Positions 27,774 to 40,800 of a stretch of DNA of 64,000 nucleotides are shown here, piece after piece; position 1 is the first letter of the stretch; each line of letters opens with the position of its first letter. The stretch spans positions 1,178,001 through 1,242,000 of the forward strand of contig NC_089551.1 of assembly GCF_040115645.1 (NCBI RefSeq), in the 5' to 3' direction. This stretch comes from Euwallacea fornicatus (taxonomy: Eukaryota > Arthropoda > Insecta > Coleoptera > Curculionidae). The notes beneath the pieces are model-generated. The model searched no databases. It was not told the DNA's origin and saw only the letters and a list, made by a program, of their open reading frames with translations. The translations under genes were made by a program, and so were the position numbers.

Positions 27774-30700
27774 ATAATTCGTGTCGTTGATAAGACACTT
27801 CTCAGACCTACCTGATACGATCCTCAATTGCGACAACGGTCGGTCATGATTGCCCCACAACTGTTTTCCCTGCGATCAAAATAAAATTAAAATCAGAACC
27901 TCCCCTCCTCAACTCCATGTGATCCAAGTCAACGAAAATCAGCCCCTCCCCGCTAAACTGCGTTCGCCGTGGGGTGTTCGGGTAATTGTACCGTGGGAAC
28001 CGAGCTACCCCGTGCCTCGTATTCATATATACACCTGTGCACATGAGAACTAACTCAATGTGCAGGTATCCGAGATTTCAAATTCATGTGAAAGCACTTC
28101 GGTTCGCACGTAATTACCGGTATCAGGACAAGGTATAAGGGCCAACCCTTTGGTTTTAGGTGACTAGGGGAGGATTTGCGGATGTGCGTGTACTACAACC
28201 TCAAATCGAAAATCTGATTTTGAACAATTTTAGAATAATTAAAGCCCCCACAATTGACGATTCGAAAACCGCCGAGCCCTTTGACCAGCACCGTGAAATT
28301 ATAGCCCTTAGTTCAAATAAACTCGGCCCTAATACGATTGTGCTTAATGAAATTGAACGGCGCTGACCAGCGGCATTTCCAGGGATTTTGATGTTGATGG
28401 GAATTTAACTTGGAATCTTATATTTAATTATACAGCGTGTACGTCCTGAGCGGAGCCCCACACACATACACATACGGTATCTGGGTATTAAATCACAAGT
28501 GAAATATGCGCGTAGCCGAGCAGGCGTTAATAATGGGCATAAATATGCAGGTAATTAATTTGGTAAAATAAGCTTAGGGTCGGTATTCCAAAACAAAAAT
28601 GCCCAGGGGACAAGTCGAGATAAAATACAAGTAGCTGTGTGCTCAGCATGAGTCGCTTGTCCGACCGCGAGCGTCCGGTGTTATTTATGACACCGTCTTA
28701 GTGGATGGTGTGCGTGACACCTCCGTGTATGAATTAGCGTTCCTTCTTAACCTCTTTGCATGGTTCAGACTTAATTTGTCTCCGGGGCTTAAGTGAAACT
28801 AATACTTTTCGCAAATTCGTTACTTAATGGGTGGTGCCAAGTGTCCCCCTAGTCGTAGATTTTTATGCAACCAAACGTGCAGCGGCACGGGGGTATGCAA
28901 AACATCCGCCGCGTCGCTGACTGCCCGATTGATTTCTTAGACGTTTGACAGATGCCGCTCGATGCGGCGCCAAATTTGAAATTCCGTCGTGTCCCACACG
29001 GACACGGATTATCTGCGTTCGATCTCTGGATTCTTAGTTCTCCGCTTAGCACAAACATTATAGATTCCTTCGCACATCAGTCCACCCCGCACAATCGCCC
29101 CGGAAAATAAGAGAAAACCGGCCTAATGAAGGCTTCGCGTGAACCAAAACCTGCCCCCCCCTCCCCCCCCCCCAAATTAATCGAGCCCTCCGTTACGTGT
29201 TAGTCACGTAAATAGGCTTTTAAGTAGTTGCCCTTTTGTTTCGTTTTGTAGCTACCTGTGTAAATTACGTCTCGATGGGCATTCCTGCTGCCTCCTCCTC
29301 CTCCTCATCAGAGCACGTGGCCCGTCTAATTTCTTCGGAACTGGAGATGTGACCGGCGATAGCTACCGACACCATTGTGTGTAAATTGTAGGGTTTAGGT
29401 GACAAACGCAATTTATTTTCGATTTTGTTTGTTTGTTGTCGGAATAAAATTGGGTCCGTGTGGGCCGACGTTGATGATGGTAGTTTTGGCCCAACCCATG
29501 CCGGAAAGCCGGTCCACTTAACGCCTACTTGTTTGTGGAGCTGCTTTTGTTTTGATAAATGGCCCTTGGTGGAGTTCCACTAATTTTCCCTGGGGGTGAA
29601 CCGCGCTGGTCTTAATTAAAAATAGATTTGCGTGCCTCCGGTCGGTCCGATTTCCACCGTTCGACGTACCTCCGAAACCTGGAAATCCGAAACGTCGCTA
29701 GGACCAGTTGGCCTGCAGCCGCCTCCTGCGTTTGGCCGCATCTAGCTTGCCGACCAATTAGGCGGCTCCTTTGAGACAACGCAGCAAATTCTCCCGGGTG
29801 CTCCAAGCTGATTTTCCCGTTTATGGGGAAAAAACTGTGACTTTCGACGATTTTTCCGTCCAGTTATGGGGCGTGTTTCCTCGTTTCTCGTTTTCCTCCT
29901 TCGTCCATTATTACCGCACGCGACACAATTGGTTTTTCCTTTACCATCTGTCATCGAACATATACATTAAGCCCAATTTAGATTCATGCAGCAATTTCAT
30001 GTTAACACGTTCCGTAATCGTATGATTACTACGCCATTCCGTAATGACTTAGCTAAAAGTCCGGCACGATTCGAGGGGAAGATAAGCGTTCCATAAATTA
30101 TTCGACGTGTAAAATCGTATGTCGTAGTATACAGGGACATTTAAGGTAGCAGCGCTAATTTTTCTGGTGCGTGATATACACGAAATGTCGTGCGATGACA
30201 TCTGAATTAAAGCGCAATCATCCATTTAGATCTATATCCACCGATTTGTATGTTATTTCCACGTCTGTGTTTTCGTGCATTCGAATTAAGGGACTTTCCG
30301 ATATGCGCAGGCACGTTATGTTTTATGTTCGGGCATAATTTTTACCTTTAACGATCTTCAAGGCGAATTACACTTTGAGGTTTACCGAGAACAATTTTTA
30401 AGCAAATTTATGCAGCCGCCGATAATTTTTAACTCGTGTTAGTGTAAAACGATCTCACCCTGCGACAGCACCACCTAGGGGATCTCGTACGGGTTGCCGA
30501 CCATTTCGTAATGCCCATCGCGACGGCTCGAAGAGTAAACGATTTTTCACCTTCTGGGCGTTCGCCCAAGCCGGATCATCCCTAATCGCCGGCAGATCCG
30601 TCAACTTCCTATTTAGTCAAATAACTTCTTTCCCTCAATCATGGGCAGGGTCGGTAAATGAGCGAGAAAGGGTTCCATTTGCTTAAGTGCTTATCCGTGA

Positions 30701-33700
30701 ATGAGACCGAACAACACACCAAAAGGCCAAAATTCAATTTATTCCTCAAAAATTTTAAAACCGAATTTCTCCTCGCGTGAGGTCGAATTGTGTTTGTCCA
30801 TTTGCATCTGTTTGTAAACAGATGATAAAGCCTTTCAATCACTATAGTAGTACAACAAATGCTATCGAGCGTGAATGATAAGTTGCCAACCGGCAAGAGA
30901 GGAGACAAAACACCTCTTAGAAAGTCAAGAAAGGTTGATTTAATTGTGGTCTGTTGAAGCGTTAGGATTTGGCGTTAAAAAGTAAATAACAATGGCTGCT
31001 TGCAACAGAATCATTTAAGGGGGATTTTCAGTTGATTTGCGAGAAATACGGAAGTTTAGCCACGATCGCAGGACGGTATAGCACTCGCGTATAATGGGCA
31101 TCATTCCGCCAGGAAAATTGCTCGGAATGATAGCCTTTATTATATGCTCATCCAATAATATTCTATTGTGTCTCTGTGATTTTGCGGTACATCCACGTCC
31201 ATTACCGCTCCTCGGTAATTATCCCGAAAAAGTTATTTCAAGTCGAAAAGTGAAACAGTTTGTAAGTGCCAGATAATCTGCATTGAAGTGATAACAATAA
31301 GCGAAACGTTTATGCAGGAAAAGAAGCTGGAAACCGGGACTTCCCTAATCGAACTCGAAGTTTCCCAAACTGGCTTTCCACATTATTTTTTCATTAGGTC
31401 CCCGGTTGATAATAGCAGATTTGCGCAATCTGGCCCCACGGCCCATTTACTCTCATCAGGCTGAAAATTTAATGTCTTATTCGGCACACGCAATTGCCCT
31501 AATGCGTTCCTGTATTCCTCGATCATCCCCTTTCGGATAAATATTTGCCCGTATTTTCTCCCGCTTGTAGATAAGTACATTAAAAATATAGCACAGGTTT
31601 TTCTTCACCCGGAAATAGGATTTAATTCACCATTTATCTCGATAATTGCCGCACGTCAAATGGGAAACACGCAGTACGGTTTTGCTACCAAACAACTTCA
31701 AACAGGGGGGCAGCTAGAGGGAACCAAAAACCGCAGAATCAGTTCGTTTGGTCGACTATCGAATCCCAGCAGGAACCAGGGTGTCTTTGATTACACCTTT
31801 GCAGGTCTAGTGTTAAATTTCTGGTATGAGCGAGGAAATTTGATATGTGTGTTATCTACCCAAGTTTCGCAAATAGCGCACAAGTGACGTAACGAAGCCA
31901 CCTAGCGACATCTGTCGTCTTAAGTAGTGAGGACTAAAAACGCAATCTGAGTTCTAATAAATAATAAATAATTGATTGCGGGGGCCGAGATTCCCATGGT
32001 GGCGAGCACTTCCGCTTCCGGACAGGTGAGTAGCGCCTCCGCTAGATAGCACCGGGAAGCACGGTTGCCTGCAGGCCCACCGGACCGAGTACTGCTCTGA
32101 TTTCGCACGAGCGACTCGGTTCGATAATTTTTTAGTCCTCACGTATGTCCTGTTCAACACGTGTGGCACCTTTGTCTAATTACCATACATACAAATATCA
32201 ACCCCAGACCGCTCTTAAAATGACCAAATATTGACAAAGGCAACGACGAGAACGGCAATGTGAACGCAGCATATAACTACAGTTATGCACATACATATTT
32301 ACATATCTGGATCCTTCCATCGATGCAATCTGAACACACGCTGGAAGGTCTGCAACCACAACCGATATAGAACAATCCACTCGCGAATACTGAAGAACTT
32401 CGAGATTACAACAACGATTTAAACACGGATCAAAAAGAATTAGATGCAGCACAGCTTTTTATGGATTTGAAGAGCCCATTTTAGCAAAGGGACGCTACTT
32501 AATGGCGGCTAAACGGCAGGAAGTGCGTCACTATGTCGTACAAACATCAATTGCACAAACGCATTACGCATCTCTGACGACAAAGCCACGTCACAACAAG
32601 ATGACAAAAGCGGTTTCTTTATCCTTTTTTTGAGGTTATGGAGACGATGACGGATTTGTCGCCGAAAATATTCGCGAGAATGTTCATGTGAGCCTTTCCT
32701 AGAGGGTAAACGTTATTCTCGGTTGTCTTAAACCATGTTGATATCCCCAAAATACTATAAAGTCTACGTAATAAAACCACGATAAGGGTCACCTAGCAAT
32801 ACGAGCCATAATAAGCCATGACGATACTGGAAACGTGTTTGAAAAGGTTTTATATGCAGCAGGACTGTTTTGGCTACTATGTGTGCATTATTCGATGGTA
32901 AGTTTCGAGTTGGTGTATATAAATTGGTATCTGTAAGGCAAATACACTGAGAAAGGGAAATGATCAGGACGAAGCGAGTCGTGCTGTCTTAAACGTTCTC
33001 CCCAGGGTAATTGATTATATTTTGGCCACCCGCCTAGAGGTTTTCTGTTTGCAAATAAAAACATGTAACTAGTAACTAGCATTGGAACCTATAAGTATGA
33101 GCATTTCTTGATTCACTCAGTGTACTTCGACTTGCGGTTGAACCCGTGCACGCGCCTTCAAATCAGCCATATGCAGCCCCGTAATAACAGGGCCCAAATG
33201 GTGCTGTGGTGGCGTGCGTCTGACATGTGAAGGGTGTCCGAAAATTGGTACTACCCTGAGGTCTAACCAGGCAGCAATCGAGGAAAAAAACCTAAACATC
33301 AGTATTAAATTACCGATCTTAATTACTGATCTTCCTCCAGTTTTCGAGATCTGGACGTATCGTGTAACAAGTTCCAGCGTATGCGGATCGGATTTCGTAC
33401 CTAGTGTTGTAATATATTCATAAAATTAAGCGGCCTGTCTGCCGTGGTACGTGTATAAATTAATAAAACAGTTTAGCTACCTGTTTCGAGTCGGTAGCAT
33501 CTATCCGGGGGAAATATGACCGTTAATCATGAGGTATGACGTTGGTATTCGGTGAAGGGGGTTTCTCAGTGTCATCTGATGGTTCGGTTTGGTGGTACAC
33601 CTCATTGCACCATCACTTGAGAACAATTATTGACGCTGCTGCTACTCTCGTATACGCAAGCCATATGGTCCAGGTAACGAAAAAAATGGGTATAAAATCA

Positions 33701-35420
33701 TCTGCAGCCACTTACTTTTACGACAGACTTCGGGGAACCACTCTTCAGGGGGTCGATTCGTCAAGGCAAATATACTCGACCCTGTAGATGTCAACTTGTC
33801 AACCATGGGGAAAAAATCGTTTTACGACTTCTCGGGACGATTTTATGAACGGTCTTCCGAGGTGGTACCCCAGTTGGTGGTACCTCAGTAGGTTAAATGA
33901 TTGATTTTTCGTCAAACCCTCAAGAATGTCGTTGCCAAAGTCTCGTGGTACCTGACGGGCAATTAATCGGAGCTCAAATCAACATTTCTCTGATGGTTCG
34001 GAGGTTTTTACGTAATATCAGCATTGCCTATAAATCAATCGAGTATGATTTACGAGCAGTAAAATAGCCAATAAAAGACATTATTTTTAACTCAATTTTG
34101 CATTTGATTTCGTCGTAAATTTTGGTAGTCGTAAAAATCCTGAAGATGCGCGCTTTATTGGTACTATTTCGAAGGAACCCGACCATAAATCAGGTTTAAA
34201 ATATTCGAGATGATCTTTACCTGCCCGTAAACGTTTAAAAAAATGTTAGAGAATTATTAGGGTCCAGGTTTTGCCTGATGGTTTAAGACTAATACGGGTT
34301 TCATAACAGCAGTAAAATGCCCAAAAATCCCAACTTCGGTCATTATGTTCAAATGGAAATAACGAGGTGAGATGACACGTTACGGTGATGGACATCGATG
34401 ATTTCCTGCGATTACAGGCACAATCCGGGGTAGGGCCAGCCGGAAATTGAGGAAGTTCACTTTCACCAGGAAATGAACAGTCAATTAAACCTTCAAGCCG
34501 ACATAATTTTAACCATTTTCCAACTAAATCCGACATTCGCACATCTCCAGGTAGTACCCGTGAAGGGTCCGTCATTAGCGACCATGAGACGCAACTTAAT
34601 TCCTATAATTCCCTAGAATTCTTCAAATTAATTTCTCTCTCACTCTCTTTCTCCGACAACACAGACAGATCTTGATAATTTTCCTATAAAGTCCGTGTCA
34701 CTTAACATTTCGGCGACTCATCCATCGGAGTAGATGGTATTTAAGATAAAAAGGCAATAACACGATGAGTGCACAGAATCCGCCTGTCGTACCGGCCAGA
34801 TCAAGGTGTTAAACTGACCTCTCTGTTAGTGACCCTTAACAATCAATATTATATATGTCAGCTGATCGACTTAGGTTCGAATTATTCAGTTTTGATAAGC
34901 TTAACTCGAAGAATAGTGTTCCTGTTGGACTCGGAAATAGAGGCCTTCCATCGGATCTGTCAATGCTTTGTTTCCATGAAAACAAAGGTTACAGGTAAAG
35001 CTATCGACCACTAAATAATATGACTCTTAGCCGATTAAATTTCATAATCGGACAGTACTGCAATGAGTTTTTAACTAACAAGTGATCACTAAAAAAGCCA
35101 CGCAGTTAACGAGGATATACAAACTTAGGGCGTCGATTAAGGCATTTGCTGTCTATCAGCAGACATCTACGACTAATACGTAATAGCCGATGAATTCATT
35201 CCCAACTTGTTTCTCATATATCGACGCCTAATTTTTTTTTGGAATCATCCGGTATATACTTTGCTAACCCTAAAGTAGTCCCAAAAAGAAAGTATATAAA
35301 TTCGACACGTATAACATCTACATCATCGTAATCGATATTTTTCGATTTAATAATCGAAAAATAGCATCTCAAGCATTTACTTAAACAGTTAAACAATCTC
35401 CTAATTGTTTGTAGCTATGG

Positions 35421-35422
<2 letters not shown>

Positions 35423-35468
<46 letters not shown>
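35423..35468. repeat. (AT)n microsatellite
   Basis: About 23 uninterrupted AT dinucleotides roughly 570 bp upstream of the SMSr coding start. Confidence 0.95.
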
Positions 35469-35470
<2 letters not shown>

Positions 35471-36038
35471 TTTATCTCTTGATGTCTTTCAAATATAGCG
35501 AGATATGAGGATTAGTTCGATTCTTTCAAATAACATAGAAATTAAAATTCTTCAAATTATAATTTCAAAAACTCCAAATGTATTTTTTAGCATTGCTTAG
35601 AGGACAATTGTGGCGATCTTGCGTTGTAGCGGCAGAATTATAAATGGGCGCTATCGTCTTTGACAGTGATAAACCCAACTTTTCGCGTAAACAAAGTAGA
35701 AATGAATCACAGGTATAATCGATTGTGATTGGATCAAGTTCTGGTTAAATCGAAAACGCCTAAAAAAATACATTTTTTACTTATCTTTATCTGCCACATG
35801 GTGTTAGATAAGAAGAACGATGACTTAATTTATTTTGTTGACAACTTTCGTTCTTTTTCCTTCAGTCATATTGCGAATTTTAAGGAACAGTACATTTCTA
35901 GGTTAGGTCGTGATCCCGTTTCTAAAGCCAAATATTTGTTTTTCTAGTCCTTCCGTTCCACATTCCTCGTTAAACCATACCAAATAACCAATTTTCAATG
36001 TCTCAATTACAACTCTTTTCTCTAGTACTTGTGAAGTC

Positions 36039-37486
36039 ATGAAAAGTGACACCTTGCCTGTGCTCGATTGGGGTACCGAACACACCAAATCCTACCTGCA
36101 TAACCAAGGACTCGACTTCATCAGCTTAAGACTTCTTTGCGACGAAAATAAAGTAGATGGCAGGTGCCTCATAGCTCTAAACGAGGTTGACTTCACTCTG
36201 AACCCCATTAATCGGCTCACTTTGCGAGACCGTAAATTGCTCTACTTAGCTTGCAAAGCTTTGCAAAGGGAAAATCATGAGTCTCTGCTCAATTTGGGGA
36301 TCGTGGATACTCCTGAATCAAGCATCTGTACGAACCATCCACAGTCTATTAAGCTGGAGAGTGAGTATGGGGATATGGAGCACTTGTCTCCAGCACTTTC
36401 TGAGGATGGGAGAGGGAGATTGCCACCTGAGAAACTAAAGGCCCTACTTAGTTTCGGTTATGTGGTGGCTGTGACATGGATAACTGCTTTTGTGATGGTC
36501 ATTGTCCATGATAGAGTACCTGATATGAAGAAGTACCCCCCTTTACCAGATATATTTTTAGATAATGTTCCACACATTCCATGGGCCTTTGATATGTGTG
36601 AGGTTACTGGAACCTTGATGTTTACCATTTGGGTAGTGGTGCTGCTCTTCCACAAGCATAGGTACAATTATGCATAATGTTATTAGAAATGACCTACATA
36701 ACCCTCTTTCCAGATTTATTTTAATGCGCCGATTCTTTTCTTTAACGGGTACAATCTTTCTCTTAAGATGTGTGACCATGTTAATAACTTCCTTGAGTGT
36801 ACCAGGGGCCCATCTCCAATGCAAGCCTCGGAATAATATATTACAAGGCACTACTCCATTTGAAAACTTGACAGTAAAGCTGTCACATGCTTATATAATT
36901 TGGAGGGGTGCTGGCATGTCCATTCAAGGAGTCCGTACTTGTGGTGATTACATGTTCAGTGGACATACTGTGGCTTTGACTACTTTAAATTTCTTCATCA
37001 CTGAATGTAAGTTTTTTTTCAGTAATAAACTTAAAGTTAAAGGTGATTTACTCCACAGATACTCCTCGGTATATCTATCATTTGCACACCCTGTCCTGGA
37101 TGATGAACATGTTTGGAATCTTCTTCATATTAGCCGCACACGAGCATTACTCCATAGACGTATTTGTGGCGTTTTACATTACAAGCAGGCTGTTTTTATA
37201 CTACCATACACTAGCTAATAATCAAGCTCTAATGCAGCGAGATAGTACACGAACTCGAGTCTGGTTCCCACTTTTCTCCTATTTTGAATCGGGGGTGGAA
37301 GGCATCGTCACCAACGAATATGACACCCCGTCTAATGTGGCCAAACAAGTCATCTGTTTTGTTAAAGAGGGCATGCTTGAAGTATTTCGGGTGCTAAGTT
37401 CGATTTTCCAGAGACACGAACCTTCTAGAATAAGATTGATGCATTCCAAGAATGCGTCATTGGTTACGTCCAAAAAAGGCCGGTGA
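36039..37486 (+). CDS. SMSr: Sphingomyelin synthase-related protein (SAMD8/SMSr)
   Basis: Three coding exons, 36,039-36,661, 36,714-37,006 and 37,059-37,486, join in frame to 447 residues. Both introns are 52 bp with GT/AG ends. Residues about 5-70 form a SAM domain, which separates SMSr from SMS1/2. Several membrane spans follow, with the family signature VHDRVPDMKKYPPLPDIF. The catalytic motifs are intact: CGDYMFSGHT and HEHYSIDVFVAFYI supply the His-His-Asp triad of this lipid phosphotransferase family. SMSr acts in the ER membrane and makes ceramide phosphoethanolamine at low rate while limiting ceramide; this is family knowledge. An acceptor-like TTTTCTCTAG at 36,016-36,025 lies just before the start codon, suggesting a 5' UTR intron. 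The start is the first ATG of the exon and its SAM domain is complete. Blocks RTLxDRxLLYLAC and SLSVPGAHLQCK also fit the family. Confidence 0.92.
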
Positions 37487-37866
37487 AACTGTGCTCCTAG
37501 TTCAATCTTCCATTTTTCCCTCATAGGTCAATTGTTATTAGTTTGACAAAGTGATTACAATACGTTTTTTATTTATTTATTTTTTAAAATATACGCATTT
37601 GTTAATTGTTTCGAGTTTTATGGTGACGTGGAAGAGGTATAATATTGTGTTTATATAGCGCATAACATACGAAATTCGTATCTTTTAACTCTTTTAACAT
37701 TATGTTATGACAATTTTTGCAACTCTTTTTCAAATTTCTTGCCACCTCATTTTCCATATCATGAGAAGTAATAAGAAATCAAAACAACCAGCATAAAAAA
37801 AATTATTATCTTAGAATAACCTGAATAAAACTAAACTCAACAAACATAATCATCATAGATTAGTAC
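37487..37866. terminator. Overlapping convergent 3' ends of SMSr and DNA polymerase alpha
   Basis: The 380 bp between the two stop codons contain a forward AATAAA at 37,824-37,829 (for SMSr) and reverse-strand AATAAA copies overlapping at 37,568-37,581 (for polymerase alpha). If both are used, the two mRNAs overlap by about 250 bases in antisense. The signals are seen in sequence; their use is inferred. Confidence 0.5.
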
Positions 37867-40800
37867 TTACATAAAATCATCATCTGATGAAAAACTTAAC
37901 TTTGACAATTTCGCTTCCATTTCAATTGAGGCAACCTTCTCTTTATCTTTACTTGATAGGTCCGTACTAAACAATTTTACGAAAACACTCCAATCCACTA
38001 TTGAGTAAGCAGACTGCTTTATGTATTTCTGTACGGTTTCGCGTAACTGAGCGTATGCTGTTGCCAATTTGCTTTCAAGCACCGGTTCTGAAAAGCACAT
38101 AAATTCAAATTTAAACCTACTTTATTGTTAATAACACTCACTATTCTCCATTCGCTCTAGGTCGAAGATAAAGATGTAATATTCTAATTGAGAGTACAAT
38201 TGCTGCTCCGTGTACTCCCGAAACAACACCCCTTTGGCGCACGCAGGACATACAGGGAATTTTCCCACAAAGTGCAAGGGACTCTGATAGGTTTCAAAGG
38301 TACACACTGGGTCTTCACAGTACAATTTTCCCTTGTAGTACTTAGTAATGCATGATCTGATCTTTATACTCAGCTGATTCTGGATGTACGGTAGGTAATC
38401 CAGAGGCATTGCTGTGCATTCTGTATTTGTGCATTTTGCTAAGACAGGCACGGCCCCTCGCATTGGGCCCTCAACTAGATTCTCCGTTCCGCAACTTAAA
38501 CAAGAGAATGTAAATTTCAGGCAACTTCTGTACCTGACCAAGGGATTGGTGCGATTGTTCGCTGCGATATCAACAGTCTTTTGAGAAACAGATCTTTTGT
38601 AGGTGGTTGGATCGAGGCCCAAACACTCGGCTATCATAACCCCGTCAATGCCTTCTATGGGTTCACAAATTCGTGTAATCACCGGATGGACTTGATGGGC
38701 TAAATAGTAATTGGAGTCTAATTTGAGGTTCTCTTTGGATTTGAGTTCATCCGGATGGTAAGCCCTTTGAGTGTGAGAATTTACAGTGCCGTCATCGCAA
38801 ATCACGTAAGGGACAGTGTCTCCTGAGCGGAAGCATCCTCCGTGCTCTTTGTTGTACCTGAGGTGAACACAATATTAAATTCGTTCCAATGAACGAGGAG
38901 GCATATACCAATACCTTAATGCCACCTGCACATGCGGAAGCTTCTCCTTTCCAGCATACAAATGCGGCTCCCTTGTTAGTTGTTTGGTAATCACCAATAG
39001 GGGCAAAGGGACCTTATTCGCCTTCAAGTCCTCATGCAACTTCTTCAGGTAACTCAAAATACTAGCAAATCGATCCTCTCCTTCTTTCTCGTCAGTGAAG
39101 ATTTGCTCTAACACGAGTTTCCCTGCTTGACTGGCCAAGGGGCTCCAATCCCTTCTCACTATATCCAACCCTTTATACTCCACCTCAGTTCTCAACTTCC
39201 CACTGGTCGATTTAGTCAAAACCACTGCGGCATACTTCTTCTTTTTCAAAAGGAGGAGATACTTGAAAATTCCGTCAATGTCCAGTTCTACACATTTGAA
39301 ACTCTTGTTGATCTCGTGCTTGATTTTCTGGCCAATCTTCAAAGCCTCCTGATAATCTGTTATGCCAGTGTTAACCATGATACTATCTGTGTCCCCATAA
39401 ACCACTTCAAATCCATTAGCTTCGGTCAAAGTTTTCGTCTGTAAAAGTAGATCTCGCCCCTTCTCCGTTACAAGTGCAGCTAACTGCTTACGGTAGAAGC
39501 GAGAATGTGAGAAACCGAGACATCCATACATACTGTTGGCGGTCAGTTTTAGGGCCATTTGTCTTATATTGTACTGCATTCGCTGGTCTGCAGATAAGTC
39601 TGGTGCGGCCATGAGGCTTTTAACTTGCCGTCGGCTTTCGACTAATTTACGAATTTCCGTAGGTAAAACTCCTGGAGGTAAGTGTTGGTCTGGAAGTTCG
39701 TTCTCTGATTCTCCATAAGGGAGGGTGGTAAAGCAGATGTTGTACTCTTGGATGATTGAAGGGTAGAGGGAGTTGAAGTCCATGAGGAGCAGGAGTTTGG
39801 TGTAGAAGCCCACTTTGGGTTCCAAGACCAAACCTCCAGCAAATGCAGGCTTTCTCTTTGAACTTTTTCCTTCTTCATCAGATTTCGTTTTCGTTCTTTC
39901 CTTGTCAGGCACTATATAGCCCTTCTCATTGAATGCATGCAGGAGCAGAAATTCATTTCGCTCAGATCGACCCCCCATTAAAGTTCTAGACATAACGTTA
40001 CCGGCAATTTTTGTTATTTCCAGAGCCAAGGGCACCACATTCAAATCATATAGCATTTTTAACATATATGCAGTATCCTGCATGGTGTATCCTATTAGCT
40101 TGAGCAAATCCTGCGACGTTGCGTACATTCGCGACACTTCATCGGGGTCCAAATCAATTATCTTGTTCTCAGGGATCTTTAAAATCTGTTGGCACAGATT
40201 GGGCAGATCGTAGGAACGGGCCTTAATTAGTTCTTTTGCAGATACTTTAATATCGACCAATAAGCGCCCGGTAAACATTTCCAACGTTAAATTTTTCTTC
40301 AAGCTGCGCTTTAGTCGACTAAGTTGACTGAACGAGGTCACCTTAAGCGTAGTGAGCCGATTGGCCAAGACATCGATTTGGTAGCCTCGTAGGTTGTGTC
40401 CGACGATTAAATCCGGGTCAATCTTGCTCAATTGGATCACACAATAATTGATTAAGGCTTTTTCCGAATCCATTTTTTGCACTCGAGTGGCTTTAAAGCT
40501 TCTGAGGGATTCATGTATGTCCGAAGGGAGGGAGTGCTTGGCTGCAGGTGCAATTACTACGTAGCAAAATAAACTATCTTTAGAGCTCGATTTAGTCCAT
40601 AAAGAATCTCAGTGGCAGACAATAAAATCAATTTTTAATTTAGTCTTACCGCAAAAATGGTGATCAAATGGGGTACTAGGCTGAGGTCTATCCAGAAAGT
40701 ACCGCGACTGTGAGACACAACTTGCCATCAAAATCTCATTCTGATTGGTTTGGCTGTTGAAATGAAACCTAAAGTTGACAGTGGCCACCACTAATGGAGG

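Larger units (their letters stand above)
16776..36038. other. Gene-free region between SoxN and SMSr
   Basis: I find no exon that can be joined to a recognisable protein in these 19 kb. Contents that can be named are a TA microsatellite near 18.47 kb, the Tc1-like transposase relic near 21.2-21.5 kb, 21-bp and 18-bp minisatellites (22.5 and 24.5 kb), a duplicated ~200-bp repeat (26.55 and 27.58 kb) within low-complexity diverged repeats, an interrupted poly-C tract at 29.15 kb and an AT microsatellite at 35.42 kb. The SoxN 3' UTR must occupy the first part, but no clear poly(A) site was fixed. Confidence 0.6.

Noticed and set aside
35729..35947. 72-codon frame just upstream of SMSr
   Set aside because: AT-rich, with no family match and no in-frame link to the SAM-domain exon; more likely 5' flanking DNA.
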